DNA of 35,796 nt from Candidatus Hydrogenedentota bacterium (GCA_947486375.1 CANKTP010000013.1:1-35796); one strand, 5' to 3'. Shown: positions 25,988-34,062, counted from the first letter of the stretch. The notes: generated from the letters alone by a model not told the origin. Made by a program: numbers and translations.

Positions 25988-28035
25988 TCGCGCTTCGCTG
26001 GATTGCGTGGGCGATACTGGCCGAGACAGCGCTCCTGTTCGCGTTGTCCACGCGGGACTTTGCCGTGCCCGTTGCGGCGGGGATCCTCGGGGTGCTGGGC
26101 GCAATCGGACTCCTCGAGTTCGAGGCCGGCCGTTCGCGCCGCAACGGCATCCTCGTGGCGCTCGCGCTGGCCGCAGGTGCCTTGATGGTCCTCATGCCGT
26201 ACGCGCGCCCGGCGACGTCGGGGCTGTTTCGTTTCCCGGGAATCGCCCATGCGGCCGGCCAAGGCATGTTGTTCTTGCTCGCCGTCCAACTAATCGTCCG
26301 GCCCCGTTTCGAGCCGACGGAGCACCGCGCTGTCCGGAGCTGCTGGGGCCTGAACGAGGTTTATCCGATCTACGGATTCATCGTCCTCGTGACGGCGGGC
26401 GACATGACTGTCGGGGCGGGGGGGCACCGTCAGTTTCAGGTTGCCTCGGATGTCTTCGCAGTCACGGCGATGGCCTACTACACCGTGAGATCGCCGCTGA
26501 TGTGGCGCAGGGGCCATGACGGGGCGCCGTTGCGGACCGTGGTCGCGGTCACCGTGGCGGTATTGGGTGGCCTCGTTGGGTTCGCCGGGAGCGCATTTGT
26601 CCTGAGTAACGGCGAACGGATCGACACATTCCTGGGCGAGTTGATCGTGCCCCCCGTGTCGATGGGCCAGGTTGGATTCTCGGGCGCGGCGAGCCTCGGC
26701 AGCGTGGCGGGCATCAAGGCGGACGGCGGCGGGACGGCCCTCCGCGTCTACGCCGAAACCTCGCCGGGCTATATGCGCGGCGCGGCCTTCGACTTGTTCC
26801 AAGGCCGGCGCTGGGCCAATAGCGCCCAAGCGCTACCGCTGCGTAAAATCGGCGCGGCACCGGGCGAATTCGGGCCCAGCCGCGGGCGGACGGCGTATCG
26901 CGTGGGCGAAGGAGCAGTCGATGACGTTCGGCACGATCTCATCGAAGTCTGGCCCGACGGCGAACTGGCCGGAGTACTCTTCCAGCCGCTCTCATCGGCT
27001 TTTGTCAGCATCCGCGCGGACAACGTGGAAGGCGATCAACACGGCATCCTGACGGCGCCGAAACTGCCGGGCGGCGAGCCTTACGCCGTGCTTTCCTCGG
27101 CCAGTCTTGCGACGGAACCCCTCTCCGAGGAACTGCGTCAGACGCTACTCCGCGTACCTCCTGCCCTCGACAAACGAATCGTCGATCTCGCGCACGAACT
27201 CCTGGACGGCACCACATCGGCGCGGGATGCGGCGGCGCGTGTCGAGCGTTTCTTTCAGGCGAATTTCGAGTATACCCTCGGCATCGAGGTGCCTGACCGC
27301 ATCGATCCGATGACCTATTTCCTCACCGAGCGGCCCGCCGCGCATTGCGAGTATTTCGCCTCGGGCGCGGCATTGTTGCTCCGTATCGCGGGGTATCCAT
27401 GCCGGTACGTAACGGGGTTCGTCGTGCGCGATCGGCACCCCTACGGCGGGTACTGGCTAGCCGAAAACTCGGATGCCCATGCCTGGGTCGAGGTGTATGA
27501 CCCCGAGACCGGATGGTTCGTCGTTGAGGCAACCCCGGCAAGCGGCGTGCCCCAGGCGGATGGATTGTCGGCTTGGGTCCTGCTCGTCGACTATGCATCG
27601 GCCACGTTGGGCGAGGCGAAGGAATTCATCTCGACGCTCGCGCGCGGTATCAAGATGGGAAATAGACGATTGGTCGTTGGCCTCGCGGTGTCTGGGGCGA
27701 CGATCTACATCCTTGTCCTACTTGGCCGCCGATGGTTGGCGTGGCGTCGTAATCGCACCGTTCAATCGCCTCCAGCGGCGCCCGATCCGGAATTGCTGCA
27801 GCTCTCGGATCTCCTTGCGAAGTGCGACGATCGGGCCGCGCTCCTCGGGCTCCGCCGCGAACGAGGCGAAACGCTGGATCGGTTTGCCCATCGGGTGAGA
27901 CGGGCCGAGGGAGACGCGGCGGACGCGGTCTCGCGGTGGTACTTTGACTACGCGGCGGCTCGATACGCGGGTGCGATGACCTCCGGGAAGATACGCGAAC
28001 TGGACGAGCAACTATCACAGGCCGCGCGGGCATAG
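25984..28035 (+). CDS. TgpA-like membrane transglutaminase (683 aa)
   Basis: An integral-membrane protein with an N-terminal bundle of about five to six hydrophobic helices (residues 1-210), an extracytoplasmic segment, a transglutaminase-like cysteine protease core, one more helix (VVGLAVSGATIYILVLLG) and a cytoplasmic DUF4129-like tail. The catalytic triad is visible as Cys455 (AAHCEYFASGAALLLR), His499 (DAHAWVEVY) and an acidic residue, here Glu515 (FVVEATP) where Asp is usual. PCRYVTGF is also typical. The GTG at 25984 overlaps the DUF58 stop, and the open frame upstream of it is antisense or off-frame and not coding. As the last gene of the MoxR operon it probably cleaves or crosslinks cell-envelope proteins. 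The Asp-to-Glu change could alter activity but is found in functional relatives (recollection). Confidence 0.9.
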   Translation: MIALRWIAWAILAETALLFALSTRDFAVPVAAGILGVLGAIGLLEFEAGRSRRNGILVALALAAGALMVLMPYARPATSGLFRFPGIAHAAGQGMLFLLAVQLIVRPRFEPTEHRAVRSCWGLNEVYPIYGFIVLVTAGDMTVGAGGHRQFQVASDVFAVTAMAYYTVRSPLMWRRGHDGAPLRTVVAVTVAVLGGLVGFAGSAFVLSNGERIDTFLGELIVPPVSMGQVGFSGAASLGSVAGIKADGGGTALRVYAETSPGYMRGAAFDLFQGRRWANSAQALPLRKIGAAPGEFGPSRGRTAYRVGEGAVDDVRHDLIEVWPDGELAGVLFQPLSSAFVSIRADNVEGDQHGILTAPKLPGGEPYAVLSSASLATEPLSEELRQTLLRVPPALDKRIVDLAHELLDGTTSARDAAARVERFFQANFEYTLGIEVPDRIDPMTYFLTERPAAHCEYFASGAALLLRIAGYPCRYVTGFVVRDRHPYGGYWLAENSDAHAWVEVYDPETGWFVVEATPASGVPQADGLSAWVLLVDYASATLGEAKEFISTLARGIKMGNRRLVVGLAVSGATIYILVLLGRRWLAWRRNRTVQSPPAAPDPELLQLSDLLAKCDDRAALLGLRRERGETLDRFAHRVRRAEGDAADAVSRWYFDYAAARYAGAMTSGKIRELDEQLSQAARA

Positions 28036-28103
28036 CCCGGCGCAAATTTCCCGGGGCCGCCTCTGCTTGTTACACTTCCCCTTCAACCATTCGGAGAATT
28101 CCC

Positions 28104-28301
28104 ATGATATTTATCAAGACCTTCAAGGGCTACGAGGACCGTACCGCGGAATTGGACAAGACCGTCAACGCATGGATCATCGCGTCGAAGGCTGACGTGA
28201 TCGGAATCCAATCTGCGCTGAGCCACGAACACGCCGGGCGTGCGAACTCGGGCGACCTGATTTACACCATCATGTATCGCGCGCCGGCGCCGCTCGACTA
28301 A
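28104..28301 (+). CDS. Small conserved-looking protein of unknown function (65 aa)
   Basis: An ATG at 28104 with GGAG 7 bases upstream starts a 65-residue protein: MIFIKTFKGYEDRTAELD, a central helix with VNAWIIASKADVIGIQ, and GDLIYTIMYRAPAPLD. The pattern is a beta strand, helix, then two strands (IIASKADVIGIQ, GDLIYTIMY), suggesting a compact alpha/beta domain without Cys or membrane segment. Codon use matches the neighbours. It lies 68 bases after the transglutaminase gene and may be co-transcribed or have its own weak promoter. I do not recognise the family. The inverted repeat at 28307-28401 starts 6 bases after its stop. Confidence 0.7.
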   Translation: MIFIKTFKGYEDRTAELDKTVNAWIIASKADVIGIQSALSHEHAGRANSGDLIYTIMYRAPAPLD

Positions 28302-28306
28302 GGCCT

Positions 28307-28401
28307 GGTTAATTCGGGGACGGGCTACGAATTACGTCCACGGATGTGGCGAGGTTCTCGATTCTATCTCGCGTAATTCGTAGCCCGTCCCCGAATTAAC
28401 C
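28307..28401. repeat. Perfect 30-bp inverted repeat filling a convergent intergenic gap
   Basis: Arms 28307-28336 and 28372-28401 are perfectly complementary over 30 bp. The 35-base centre contains two further small stems (CCAC/GTGG and CGAG/CTCG). The element occupies nearly the whole gap between the small protein gene (stop 28301) and the AmiE-NamZ fusion (stop 28403). It resembles MITE or REP-type palindromes mobilised in trans; it could also serve as a bidirectional transcription stop. No T-run is present and no short flanking duplication is obvious. Confidence 0.92.
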
Positions 28402-28402
28402 C

Positions 28403-30616
28403 TCAGGTGTAGAACCGCGGGCGCTCCTCGTCGAACTCGCGCAGGGCCGGTTCGTAGGCGGCGATGATGGTGGCCGCGAACCCGCCCCGCTGAATCCGTT
28501 GCTTGAGATCGGGCCCCCCCGCAAGCGTGTCGAAGAACGGTGTCCAGCCGAGCAGGTCCCCGTGGCGCGCGTGAATCGCGCAGAGGAGCGCGAGTGCCGT
28601 CCGGAAACTCCGGACCTCGTGGGGGTTCCGGATGTGGATGCGGATCCCTTGGCACTCATGGTCCTTGTGCCGGGGATCAGAGGCCTTGCCCGCGATGGCG
28701 CGCGGGGTATAGGTGACGGCCTCGAGTTCACAACCGGGGCAATCCTCCGCGCGGATTTCGCCAACGACCGCCTTGGCATCCAGCCACGGCGCGCCCGCGA
28801 CGGCGAAGGGGGTCTCGGTTCCGCGGCCCTCGTTCAGGTTGGTGCCCTCGAAGAGGCACATCCCTACGTAGAGCAGCGCCGTTTCCGGAGTCGGGATATT
28901 TGGCGAGGGAGGCACCCAAGGCAACGAACACTCCGAAAATAATCCCTCCGGGGACCACGAGTCGAGGTAACTGATCTCGAGATCGAGTTTCGACCCCTTC
29001 AATTCCGTGTCGAGGAAGAACCGCGCCAACTCGCCCATCGTCATTCCGTGACGCACCGGAATCGGGGCGGAACACACGTCGCTCGCGGTCACCGTCGCAA
29101 TCGGCCCCTCGAGCACGATGCCGCCGAGCGGGTTGGGGCGATCGAGCACGAGCACGGGCTTCTTGGCACGGGCGCAAGCGGAGAGGCAACGTTTCATCGT
29201 GGCCATGTAGGTGTAATACCGCGCGCCGATATCCTGCAGGTCGATCACGAACCAGTCGATCTCCTCCAACTCGGCCGCGGTGGGTTCCTTTTGCTCGCCA
29301 TACAGGCTCACGACACGCACGTCTGCCTTTTGCGCGATCACCGTTGCGCCCGCCTCGGCCTGGCCCGCGAGGCCGTGCTCGGGACTATAGAGAATATGCA
29401 GGCGCGGATCGGGGGCCATGGCGAGGACATCGCGAATCGGACGCCCAAGCTGATCGACAGCGGCATGGTTGGTGAGCAACGCGATCCGCTTGTCGCTCAC
29501 CTTCGCGAAGTCCTCCTTCATCACGCGGTCGAGGCCGCCGTGGGCATTTGTCGTGGCGGGGAAGAACTGCTTCGCGATCGCGTCGTGGATTGTCCGCCGG
29601 AACACGGCGTTGTCCCGCGAGGTACGCGAGGGATGACAGGTGTTGCCCAGGAGGATGCTGAACAGGTTGGTCTTGCGGTCAAGCCAGATGCTCGTCCCTG
29701 TCCAGCCGGTGTGACCGAAGGCCGTGCGGCTGGGGAGATACCCCATGCTCTTGCCGCGCCAAGGATCGAGTTGCCAGCCAAGGCCCTGCCAGGGATAGTT
29801 CGGCACATGGGTCAGCGCGATCATCTCGTCCACGGTCGCGGGCTTGAGTAATTTTCCACCGAGCAACGCACGGCAGAATAGGGCCAGGTCCTCCGCTGTC
29901 GAGAACAACCCCGCATGCCCCGCGACGCCGCCCACCGCGGAGGTGTTCTCGTCGTGTACTTCCCCGGCGATGACGCGCTCGCGCCATTCGCATTTCTCGG
30001 TCGCCGCGCAGTTGGCCGCCCATTCCTTCGGCGGCTTGTAGCGCGTGCGTTTCATGCCGAGAGGATCGAATATCCGCTCCACGGCAATCGCGTCCAATGT
30101 GTCCCGCTCGATCAATTCGACCATGCGCCCGAGCAGCATGTAACTCACGTCCGAATAGACCGAGGCGACGCCCGGTTTCCGGTCGATGCCCTCGAGCGCG
30201 TAGCGCATCAACATGTCATCGATGGTGGTCAGCTCTTTGTAATACGGCTTGCCGGGATTCAGCCCGGCGGTGTGCGTCAGGAGATGATGAATCGTGATTT
30301 CGCGGAACGCCGGGATGGGCACGATATCGGCAATGGATTGATCGAGGCGGACCTTGCCCGCGTCCCGAAGCTTCAAGACAAGGGTGGTCGTGACGATGAC
30401 TTTCGTCAGGCTGGCAAGATCGTAGAGCGTGTCCTTCTCGGCGCGCAACGAAAGGGGAGTGCGCTGGCGCAGTCCGGTTGCCTCGAAGAAATGGGTCTGT
30501 TCAAGGTTGCCGACGTACAGCACCGCGCCGGGGGCCTTGGTGTCGCGAACGGCGGACACCAGGGCCGCGCGAATTTCGTCAACCACGATGGGGATTGCCT
30601 GTGGGGTACATGGCAC
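28403..30616 (-). CDS. Fusion: AmiE-like serine hydrolase + NamZ-like exo-muramidase (DUF1343)
   Basis: 737 residues in two domains. Residues 1 to about 350 are a beta-lactamase/penicillin-binding-type hydrolase with SxxK (Ser69-Leu-Thr-Lys72), YSD (Tyr154, in place of YxN) and HTG (302-304). From about 362 to the end is DUF1343, now known as NamZ (GH171): LLTNHAAVDQLG, ILYSPEHGLAG, WFVIDLQDIGARYYTY, LDRPNPLGG and PIPVRHGMTMGELARFF. In B. subtilis the separate proteins AmiE (YbbE, beta-lactamase fold) and NamZ (YbbC) act in sequence in cell-wall recycling, so the fusion is functionally sensible: amide cleavage of muropeptides plus exo-N-acetylmuramidase. No signal peptide follows the chosen GTG. 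The start is uncertain: a TTG at 30628 overlaps the stop of an upstream small gene (TTGA). Confidence 0.88.
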   Translation of the reverse strand: MPCTPQAIPIVVDEIRAALVSAVRDTKAPGAVLYVGNLEQTHFFEATGLRQRTPLSLRAEKDTLYDLASLTKVIVTTTLVLKLRDAGKVRLDQSIADIVPIPAFREITIHHLLTHTAGLNPGKPYYKELTTIDDMLMRYALEGIDRKPGVASVYSDVSYMLLGRMVELIERDTLDAIAVERIFDPLGMKRTRYKPPKEWAANCAATEKCEWRERVIAGEVHDENTSAVGGVAGHAGLFSTAEDLALFCRALLGGKLLKPATVDEMIALTHVPNYPWQGLGWQLDPWRGKSMGYLPSRTAFGHTGWTGTSIWLDRKTNLFSILLGNTCHPSRTSRDNAVFRRTIHDAIAKQFFPATTNAHGGLDRVMKEDFAKVSDKRIALLTNHAAVDQLGRPIRDVLAMAPDPRLHILYSPEHGLAGQAEAGATVIAQKADVRVVSLYGEQKEPTAAELEEIDWFVIDLQDIGARYYTYMATMKRCLSACARAKKPVLVLDRPNPLGGIVLEGPIATVTASDVCSAPIPVRHGMTMGELARFFLDTELKGSKLDLEISYLDSWSPEGLFSECSLPWVPPSPNIPTPETALLYVGMCLFEGTNLNEGRGTETPFAVAGAPWLDAKAVVGEIRAEDCPGCELEAVTYTPRAIAGKASDPRHKDHECQGIRIHIRNPHEVRSFRTALALLCAIHARHGDLLGWTPFFDTLAGGPDLKQRIQRGGFAATIIAAYEPALREFDEERPRFYT

Positions 30617-30624
30617 GGAGCATA

Positions 30625-30813
30625 TCAACCCCGCCGAATCCGCGCAACGGGCGAGGGCAACGCGCGAATGTGAGAACGACCGTAGTGCGAGACCTCGGGT
30701 TCGCGGGCGATGCGGCCATCTTGCGTGAAGACGATCAACCCCTGAAATTCGATGCCCAGCCGACCTGCCGTCGCCACGCCCTTCAGGCGGTCGAGGCGGA
30801 ACTTGATCGTCAT
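30625..30813 (-). CDS. Possible small protein upstream of the AmiE-NamZ fusion (62 aa)
   Basis: An ATG at 30813 with GAGGAA 5 bases upstream opens 62 codons with strong GC-rich third positions: MTIKFRLDRLKGVATAGRL, then GIEFQGLIVFTQDGRIA. The stop overlaps a potential TTG start of the fusion gene. Coding-like composition continues upstream in the same frame to about 30903 (GYVSRQPEDHHGPATVLIK) without an ATG, GTG or TTG start, so this may instead be the 3' end of a truncated gene. I do not recognise the sequence. Confidence 0.4.
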   Translation of the reverse strand: MTIKFRLDRLKGVATAGRLGIEFQGLIVFTQDGRIAREPEVSHYGRSHIRALPSPVARIRRG

Positions 30814-31228
30814 CGGTTCCTCGTCGCAATGCGTCTGCGGCTTGATGAGGACGGTGGCGGGTCCGTGGTGATCCTCCGGCTGGCGGGAGACGTAGCCTAA
30901 CGGACCCCCGAAAGAAGCTGGAACGATACCAAGTCGCGACTGACTCGAAGATAGTAACCTGCCTCGTGCGACCGATTTCGAATCGATCAACCGACAGGTG
31001 AACTTGCGCCGACCTATACGAGTCCCGCGCCGGTTTGTGAGCATACCCCCAACTCCTGGCGGGCAAACAAATCGACATGCCGCCCGTTCGGCAGGTGAGC
31101 GCGGCATTCAGGAAGGCACCAAAAACCGTGAGGGAGAGACTCGATACGCCGGAACTTCCTGAAAACGGCGACGGCGATTAGTTGAGCGACGCGGGTGCGG
31201 GCAGAAGCGGGATGAATCTTGGTGTCCG
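30814..31228. other. Intergenic stretch without a confident gene
   Basis: From about 30903 to 31228 the sequence shows mixed codon-position composition in all frames, with many AGG-, TTA- and AGT-type codons in the only long frame, so I see no gene. It includes a small palindrome CGATT-TCG-AATCG (30973-30985) and an AGGAG followed by ATG (31044, minus) that starts an unlikely 139-codon frame. No convincing -35/-10 pair for the downstream minus-strand genes was found. Confidence 0.45.
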
Positions 31229-32593
31229 TCAGCGCGATCTTGTTCTAGTCAGCCCCACAAACAACACCGCGCCCAATGCCGCCGTCGCCAATCCCAGCAT
31301 GGACTCGAGGGGCCGGCCGCGGACGGCCCAGACCATCGTCCAGGTGGAGACGCCGAGGAACAGCAGGGGCGTGAAGGGGTAGCCCCACGCGCGGAAGGGC
31401 CTCGGGGCATCGGGCCGGCGGATGCGCAGGTAGATAACGCTGGATACGGGGAGGGTCGCGAAGAGCGTCGCCGTGAAGCCGGCGTATTGGAGAATCTGGT
31501 CGACGCGGCCGCTGAGGATGAACGCGGTGGTGACGGCACCTTGGAGGATGAGCGCGTTTACGGGCGTTGAGGTGCGGGGCGAAATGCGGGCCAGCCACGC
31601 AAGGCGCGAAACATCCCTCCCGGCGGCGTAGTACACGCGCGGCCCTTGCGCCGTCATCGCCGAGGCCGAGCTGAGGATCGTCACGCACATCAAGGCCGCG
31701 ATCGCCGTGGTACCCGAAGGCCCGAAGAGGGACTGCGACGCGACGAGGCCAACTTCCACCGCGCCGGCTAGTCCATCTACGCCTGCGCCGTAGAGGTAGA
31801 CGACGTTGAGGGCCATGTAGAGAAGGGTCACTCCGCCGGTACCCAGCAACAGCGCGAGCGGGAGATGTCGTTGGGGGTTCTTCATTTCCCCGGCCATGTA
31901 GGCCGCGCCGTTCCAGCCGAGATAACAGAAATTCACGAAGATGAGCGAGGTCGCCAAGGTCGAGGCCAGGTCCGCAGCGCCGAGTTCCGCGTAGCGCGGC
32001 GACACGGTGACGATGTTTTCCATCGCACCCTTGCCGGCGATTATCGCGGCCCCGATCAACGCGACAATCCCGAGCACCTTCATCGCGGTGACGAGGTCGG
32101 TGAAGCCGAGGCCGGACTTGAGGCCGCGCGCGTGGATCGCGACGAGCGCCCACACGAATCCGATGGCCACCAAGTCGTCGAGCGAGACGAGGCCCGCGGT
32201 CCGGGGATCGTCGGCAAGCACGGGGATGAAGTGGCCGAGGTACCGCACGAGGCTCTTGAGCACGGCGGCAATGGGCGCGGAGAAGCCCGCGAGCAGGGCG
32301 ACGAAGGAGCCCATGAACGCCAGCGTGGGTCCGTAGGATTCGCGAAGATAGACGTACTCGGCGCCGGCCTCGGGCATCATCGCGCCGAGCTCGGCGAAAC
32401 ACAGCGCGCCGCAAAGCGCCATGACCCCGCCGACCGCCCAGAGCAACAGAATCCACGCGGGGTGCCCGAGGTCCTGCGCCATGAATCCCGTCGTCGTGAA
32501 AATCCCCGCGCCGATCATGCCCGCGACCACGAGCAAGGTCGCGGATCGGAGGCCAACGTCGCGCGACAGGCCAGGGGCTGGTGAATCGGTCAC
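31229..32593 (-). CDS. APC-family amino acid permease
   Basis: Integral-membrane amino acid transporter of 454 residues with about twelve hydrophobic segments. The first helix carries the APC substrate motif GMIGAGIFTTTGF, followed by ILLLWAVGGVMALCGALCF and AELGAMMPEAGAEYVYLRE, the conserved loop after helix 2. YLGWNGAAYMAGEMKNPQRHLP is the helix 6-7 signature region. The GTG at 32593 begins VTDSPAPGLSRDVGL just before helix 1 and lies 11 bases after the stop of the dipeptidase gene, so both are probably one transcript; the open frame upstream of it is inside that gene and not coding. The neighbour suggests import of amino acids released from peptides. Substrate specificity is not predictable. 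Confidence 0.9.
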   Translation of the reverse strand: MTDSPAPGLSRDVGLRSATLLVVAGMIGAGIFTTTGFMAQDLGHPAWILLLWAVGGVMALCGALCFAELGAMMPEAGAEYVYLRESYGPTLAFMGSFVALLAGFSAPIAAVLKSLVRYLGHFIPVLADDPRTAGLVSLDDLVAIGFVWALVAIHARGLKSGLGFTDLVTAMKVLGIVALIGAAIIAGKGAMENIVTVSPRYAELGAADLASTLATSLIFVNFCYLGWNGAAYMAGEMKNPQRHLPLALLLGTGGVTLLYMALNVVYLYGAGVDGLAGAVEVGLVASQSLFGPSGTTAIAALMCVTILSSASAMTAQGPRVYYAAGRDVSRLAWLARISPRTSTPVNALILQGAVTTAFILSGRVDQILQYAGFTATLFATLPVSSVIYLRIRRPDAPRPFRAWGYPFTPLLFLGVSTWTMVWAVRGRPLESMLGLATAALGAVLFVGLTRTRSR

Positions 32594-32604
32594 GCGGGCC
32601 GCGA

Positions 32605-33795
32605 TCAGACCGAGGCCATGCGGTCGCGCTTGGCCCAATATCGCCGCGTCCAAACGGGGCGGGTGTCGCGGACCGTTTGTTCGGAGACGAGGCGGGTCCA
32701 TTTGTTCAGGAGCGCGCTCGCCTCGTCGAAGGCGGCCTGGGCAGCCGGGGGCGATGCAATCCATCGCGCCTCGACGGCGTCGCGCTCGGGAATGAACAAC
32801 GGGCGCAACCGGGCCGGGTCTTTCATCACCATGCGGTGAAACCGCTCATGCCGCCACCAAAGGCTGTGGTCGGACTGGTCCTTCGCGGGCGGGCCGGGAT
32901 TCACCGTCGTGCCAACATGTACCGGCTTGAACAGGCCAATGCACGGCGCGGAAGTCCCGGTCACCCAGTGTTGCGAGCGGTTCGGCGAAAGCTCCGCGAT
33001 CCACGAGGCCGTCGTCTGGCTCGACGCGAACATCCCGCCCGCGTGGACGCAGGGCGCGTTCAATCCCCCGTTGATCCACGCATAGTGCGGCGTACCATCG
33101 TCCTTCGCCGTGCCGTGGTCGCGTAAGACGGCCATCAGCCCCGCAACATTCGTGGCCGTGCGGCACAGCGCCTGCGTCCTCTTTTGACGGACCGGCGCGC
33201 CGGATCCGCGCGTCTTAATCGTGTCGGTGTAGCGCTGCCTGAATTCCGGGATGGTCAGTCCGTTCGAGATGCTGCGGACGCCAGAGACTTGCTCGATCGC
33301 ATGCTTTCGACCGGCTGTCTCGAGCACGAACGCCGACGTGCGGTCCGCGACGATAAAGCTATTGTGATAGACGAACTTCTTGCTCTCGTGTCCGCAGCCG
33401 CCCCCTTGGCCATACAGTTCAAGCAACGCCGTGATGACGCCGCAGGCCGTCTCCGCCGTCTCGGCGCGCTCGAGCGCCAGCCGCAATAGATCCATGCCAA
33501 TCAGGCCCGGCGCGGACTCATGAGGCTCCTTCGTGAATACCGCCTCGTTGCCAATCGTCACCCCATGTTCGTTCGTGCCGATCTCCGCGCCCCAAATCCA
33601 GAACGGCCGGCTGAGCAGGACGGCGTTTGTCTCGCGCACATCCGGGATGCCAATGTAGGTGCAGCGGAGCGTCGCGTCCTTCCCGTTCAAGCGGCGCGGG
33701 TGCCACTCGAGGTTCTGCCCCTCGTTGGCGTCGCGGTCCGAGTTCTTCGCGAAGAGGACGCGGTTGTCGCCGACGATGACCATCGTGTCGCACAT
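32605..33795 (-). CDS. Secernin-like peptidase family C69 (Ntn hydrolase)
   Basis: 396 residues beginning MCDTMV, in which Cys2 becomes the N-terminal nucleophile after Met removal, as in secernin/dipeptidase C69 proteins. FAKNSDRDANEGQ (15-27) and GAEIGTNEHGVTIGNEAVF are hallmark blocks around the active site, and FVYHNSFIVADRTSAFVLE follows in family order. GGAG is 8 bases before the ATG; because the nucleophile must be at position 2, this start is well fixed. No signal peptide, so it is cytoplasmic. The family includes dipeptidases and amidase-like enzymes; the actual substrate is unknown. It is followed 11 bases later by an amino acid permease gene, a combination consistent with peptide or amide use. 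Confidence 0.9.
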   Translation of the reverse strand: MCDTMVIVGDNRVLFAKNSDRDANEGQNLEWHPRRLNGKDATLRCTYIGIPDVRETNAVLLSRPFWIWGAEIGTNEHGVTIGNEAVFTKEPHESAPGLIGMDLLRLALERAETAETACGVITALLELYGQGGGCGHESKKFVYHNSFIVADRTSAFVLETAGRKHAIEQVSGVRSISNGLTIPEFRQRYTDTIKTRGSGAPVRQKRTQALCRTATNVAGLMAVLRDHGTAKDDGTPHYAWINGGLNAPCVHAGGMFASSQTTASWIAELSPNRSQHWVTGTSAPCIGLFKPVHVGTTVNPGPPAKDQSDHSLWWRHERFHRMVMKDPARLRPLFIPERDAVEARWIASPPAAQAAFDEASALLNKWTRLVSEQTVRDTRPVWTRRYWAKRDRMASV

Positions 33796-33829
33796 GAATG
33801 ACGCTCCGGGAAACTTGTTCGTTCCCCGT

Positions 33830-33859
33830 ATCGTAATGCAACCTCCGCGGGTCAGTCCA
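33830..33859 (-). promoter_or_regulatory. Promoter candidate for the C69-permease operon
   Basis: Minus strand: TGGACT (33854-33859), 18-base spacer, TACGAT (33830-33835); each box matches four of six consensus positions. Confidence 0.4.
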
Positions 33860-33905
33860 TTCGGCGAATCGCCAGCAAAAGTAGTATCGGTACCGATGCC
33901 TTCAA

Positions 33906-33941
33906 TTCGTCCATATCGTCCAGGCGGTCAACATCGTCCAT
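33906..33941. repeat. Degenerate 9-base tandem repeat, four units
   Basis: Four consecutive 9-base units (TTCGTCCAT, ATCGTCCAG, GCGGTCAAC, ATCGTCCAT) lie between the divergent C69 and acyltransferase promoters; units 1, 2 and 4 share TCGTCCA. It looks like a short slipped-strand repeat or a stepped binding site. Confidence 0.7.
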
Positions 33942-33971
33942 TTCCGCTTTCCTGGCACACCGCGCCGAATT

Positions 33972-34001
33972 TTGACCTGTTAGACCCTCGCGGCGTATAG
34001 T
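33972..34001 (+). promoter_or_regulatory. Sigma70-type promoter candidate for the acyltransferase gene
   Basis: TTGACC (33972-33977), 18-base spacer, TATAGT (33996-34001), leaving a leader of about 55 bases. Confidence 0.7.
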
Positions 34002-34062
34002 GTTAACGCGGAAAACAGGCATTTGGGACTACCCAAGCGCCGCAACGGGGAGTGGGTATTTC

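Noticed and set aside
30617-31078. N-terminal extension of the AmiE-NamZ fusion to an ATG at 31078
   Set aside because: The added residues are Arg-rich, have non-coding composition and lie out of frame with the better coding segment at 30625-30813.
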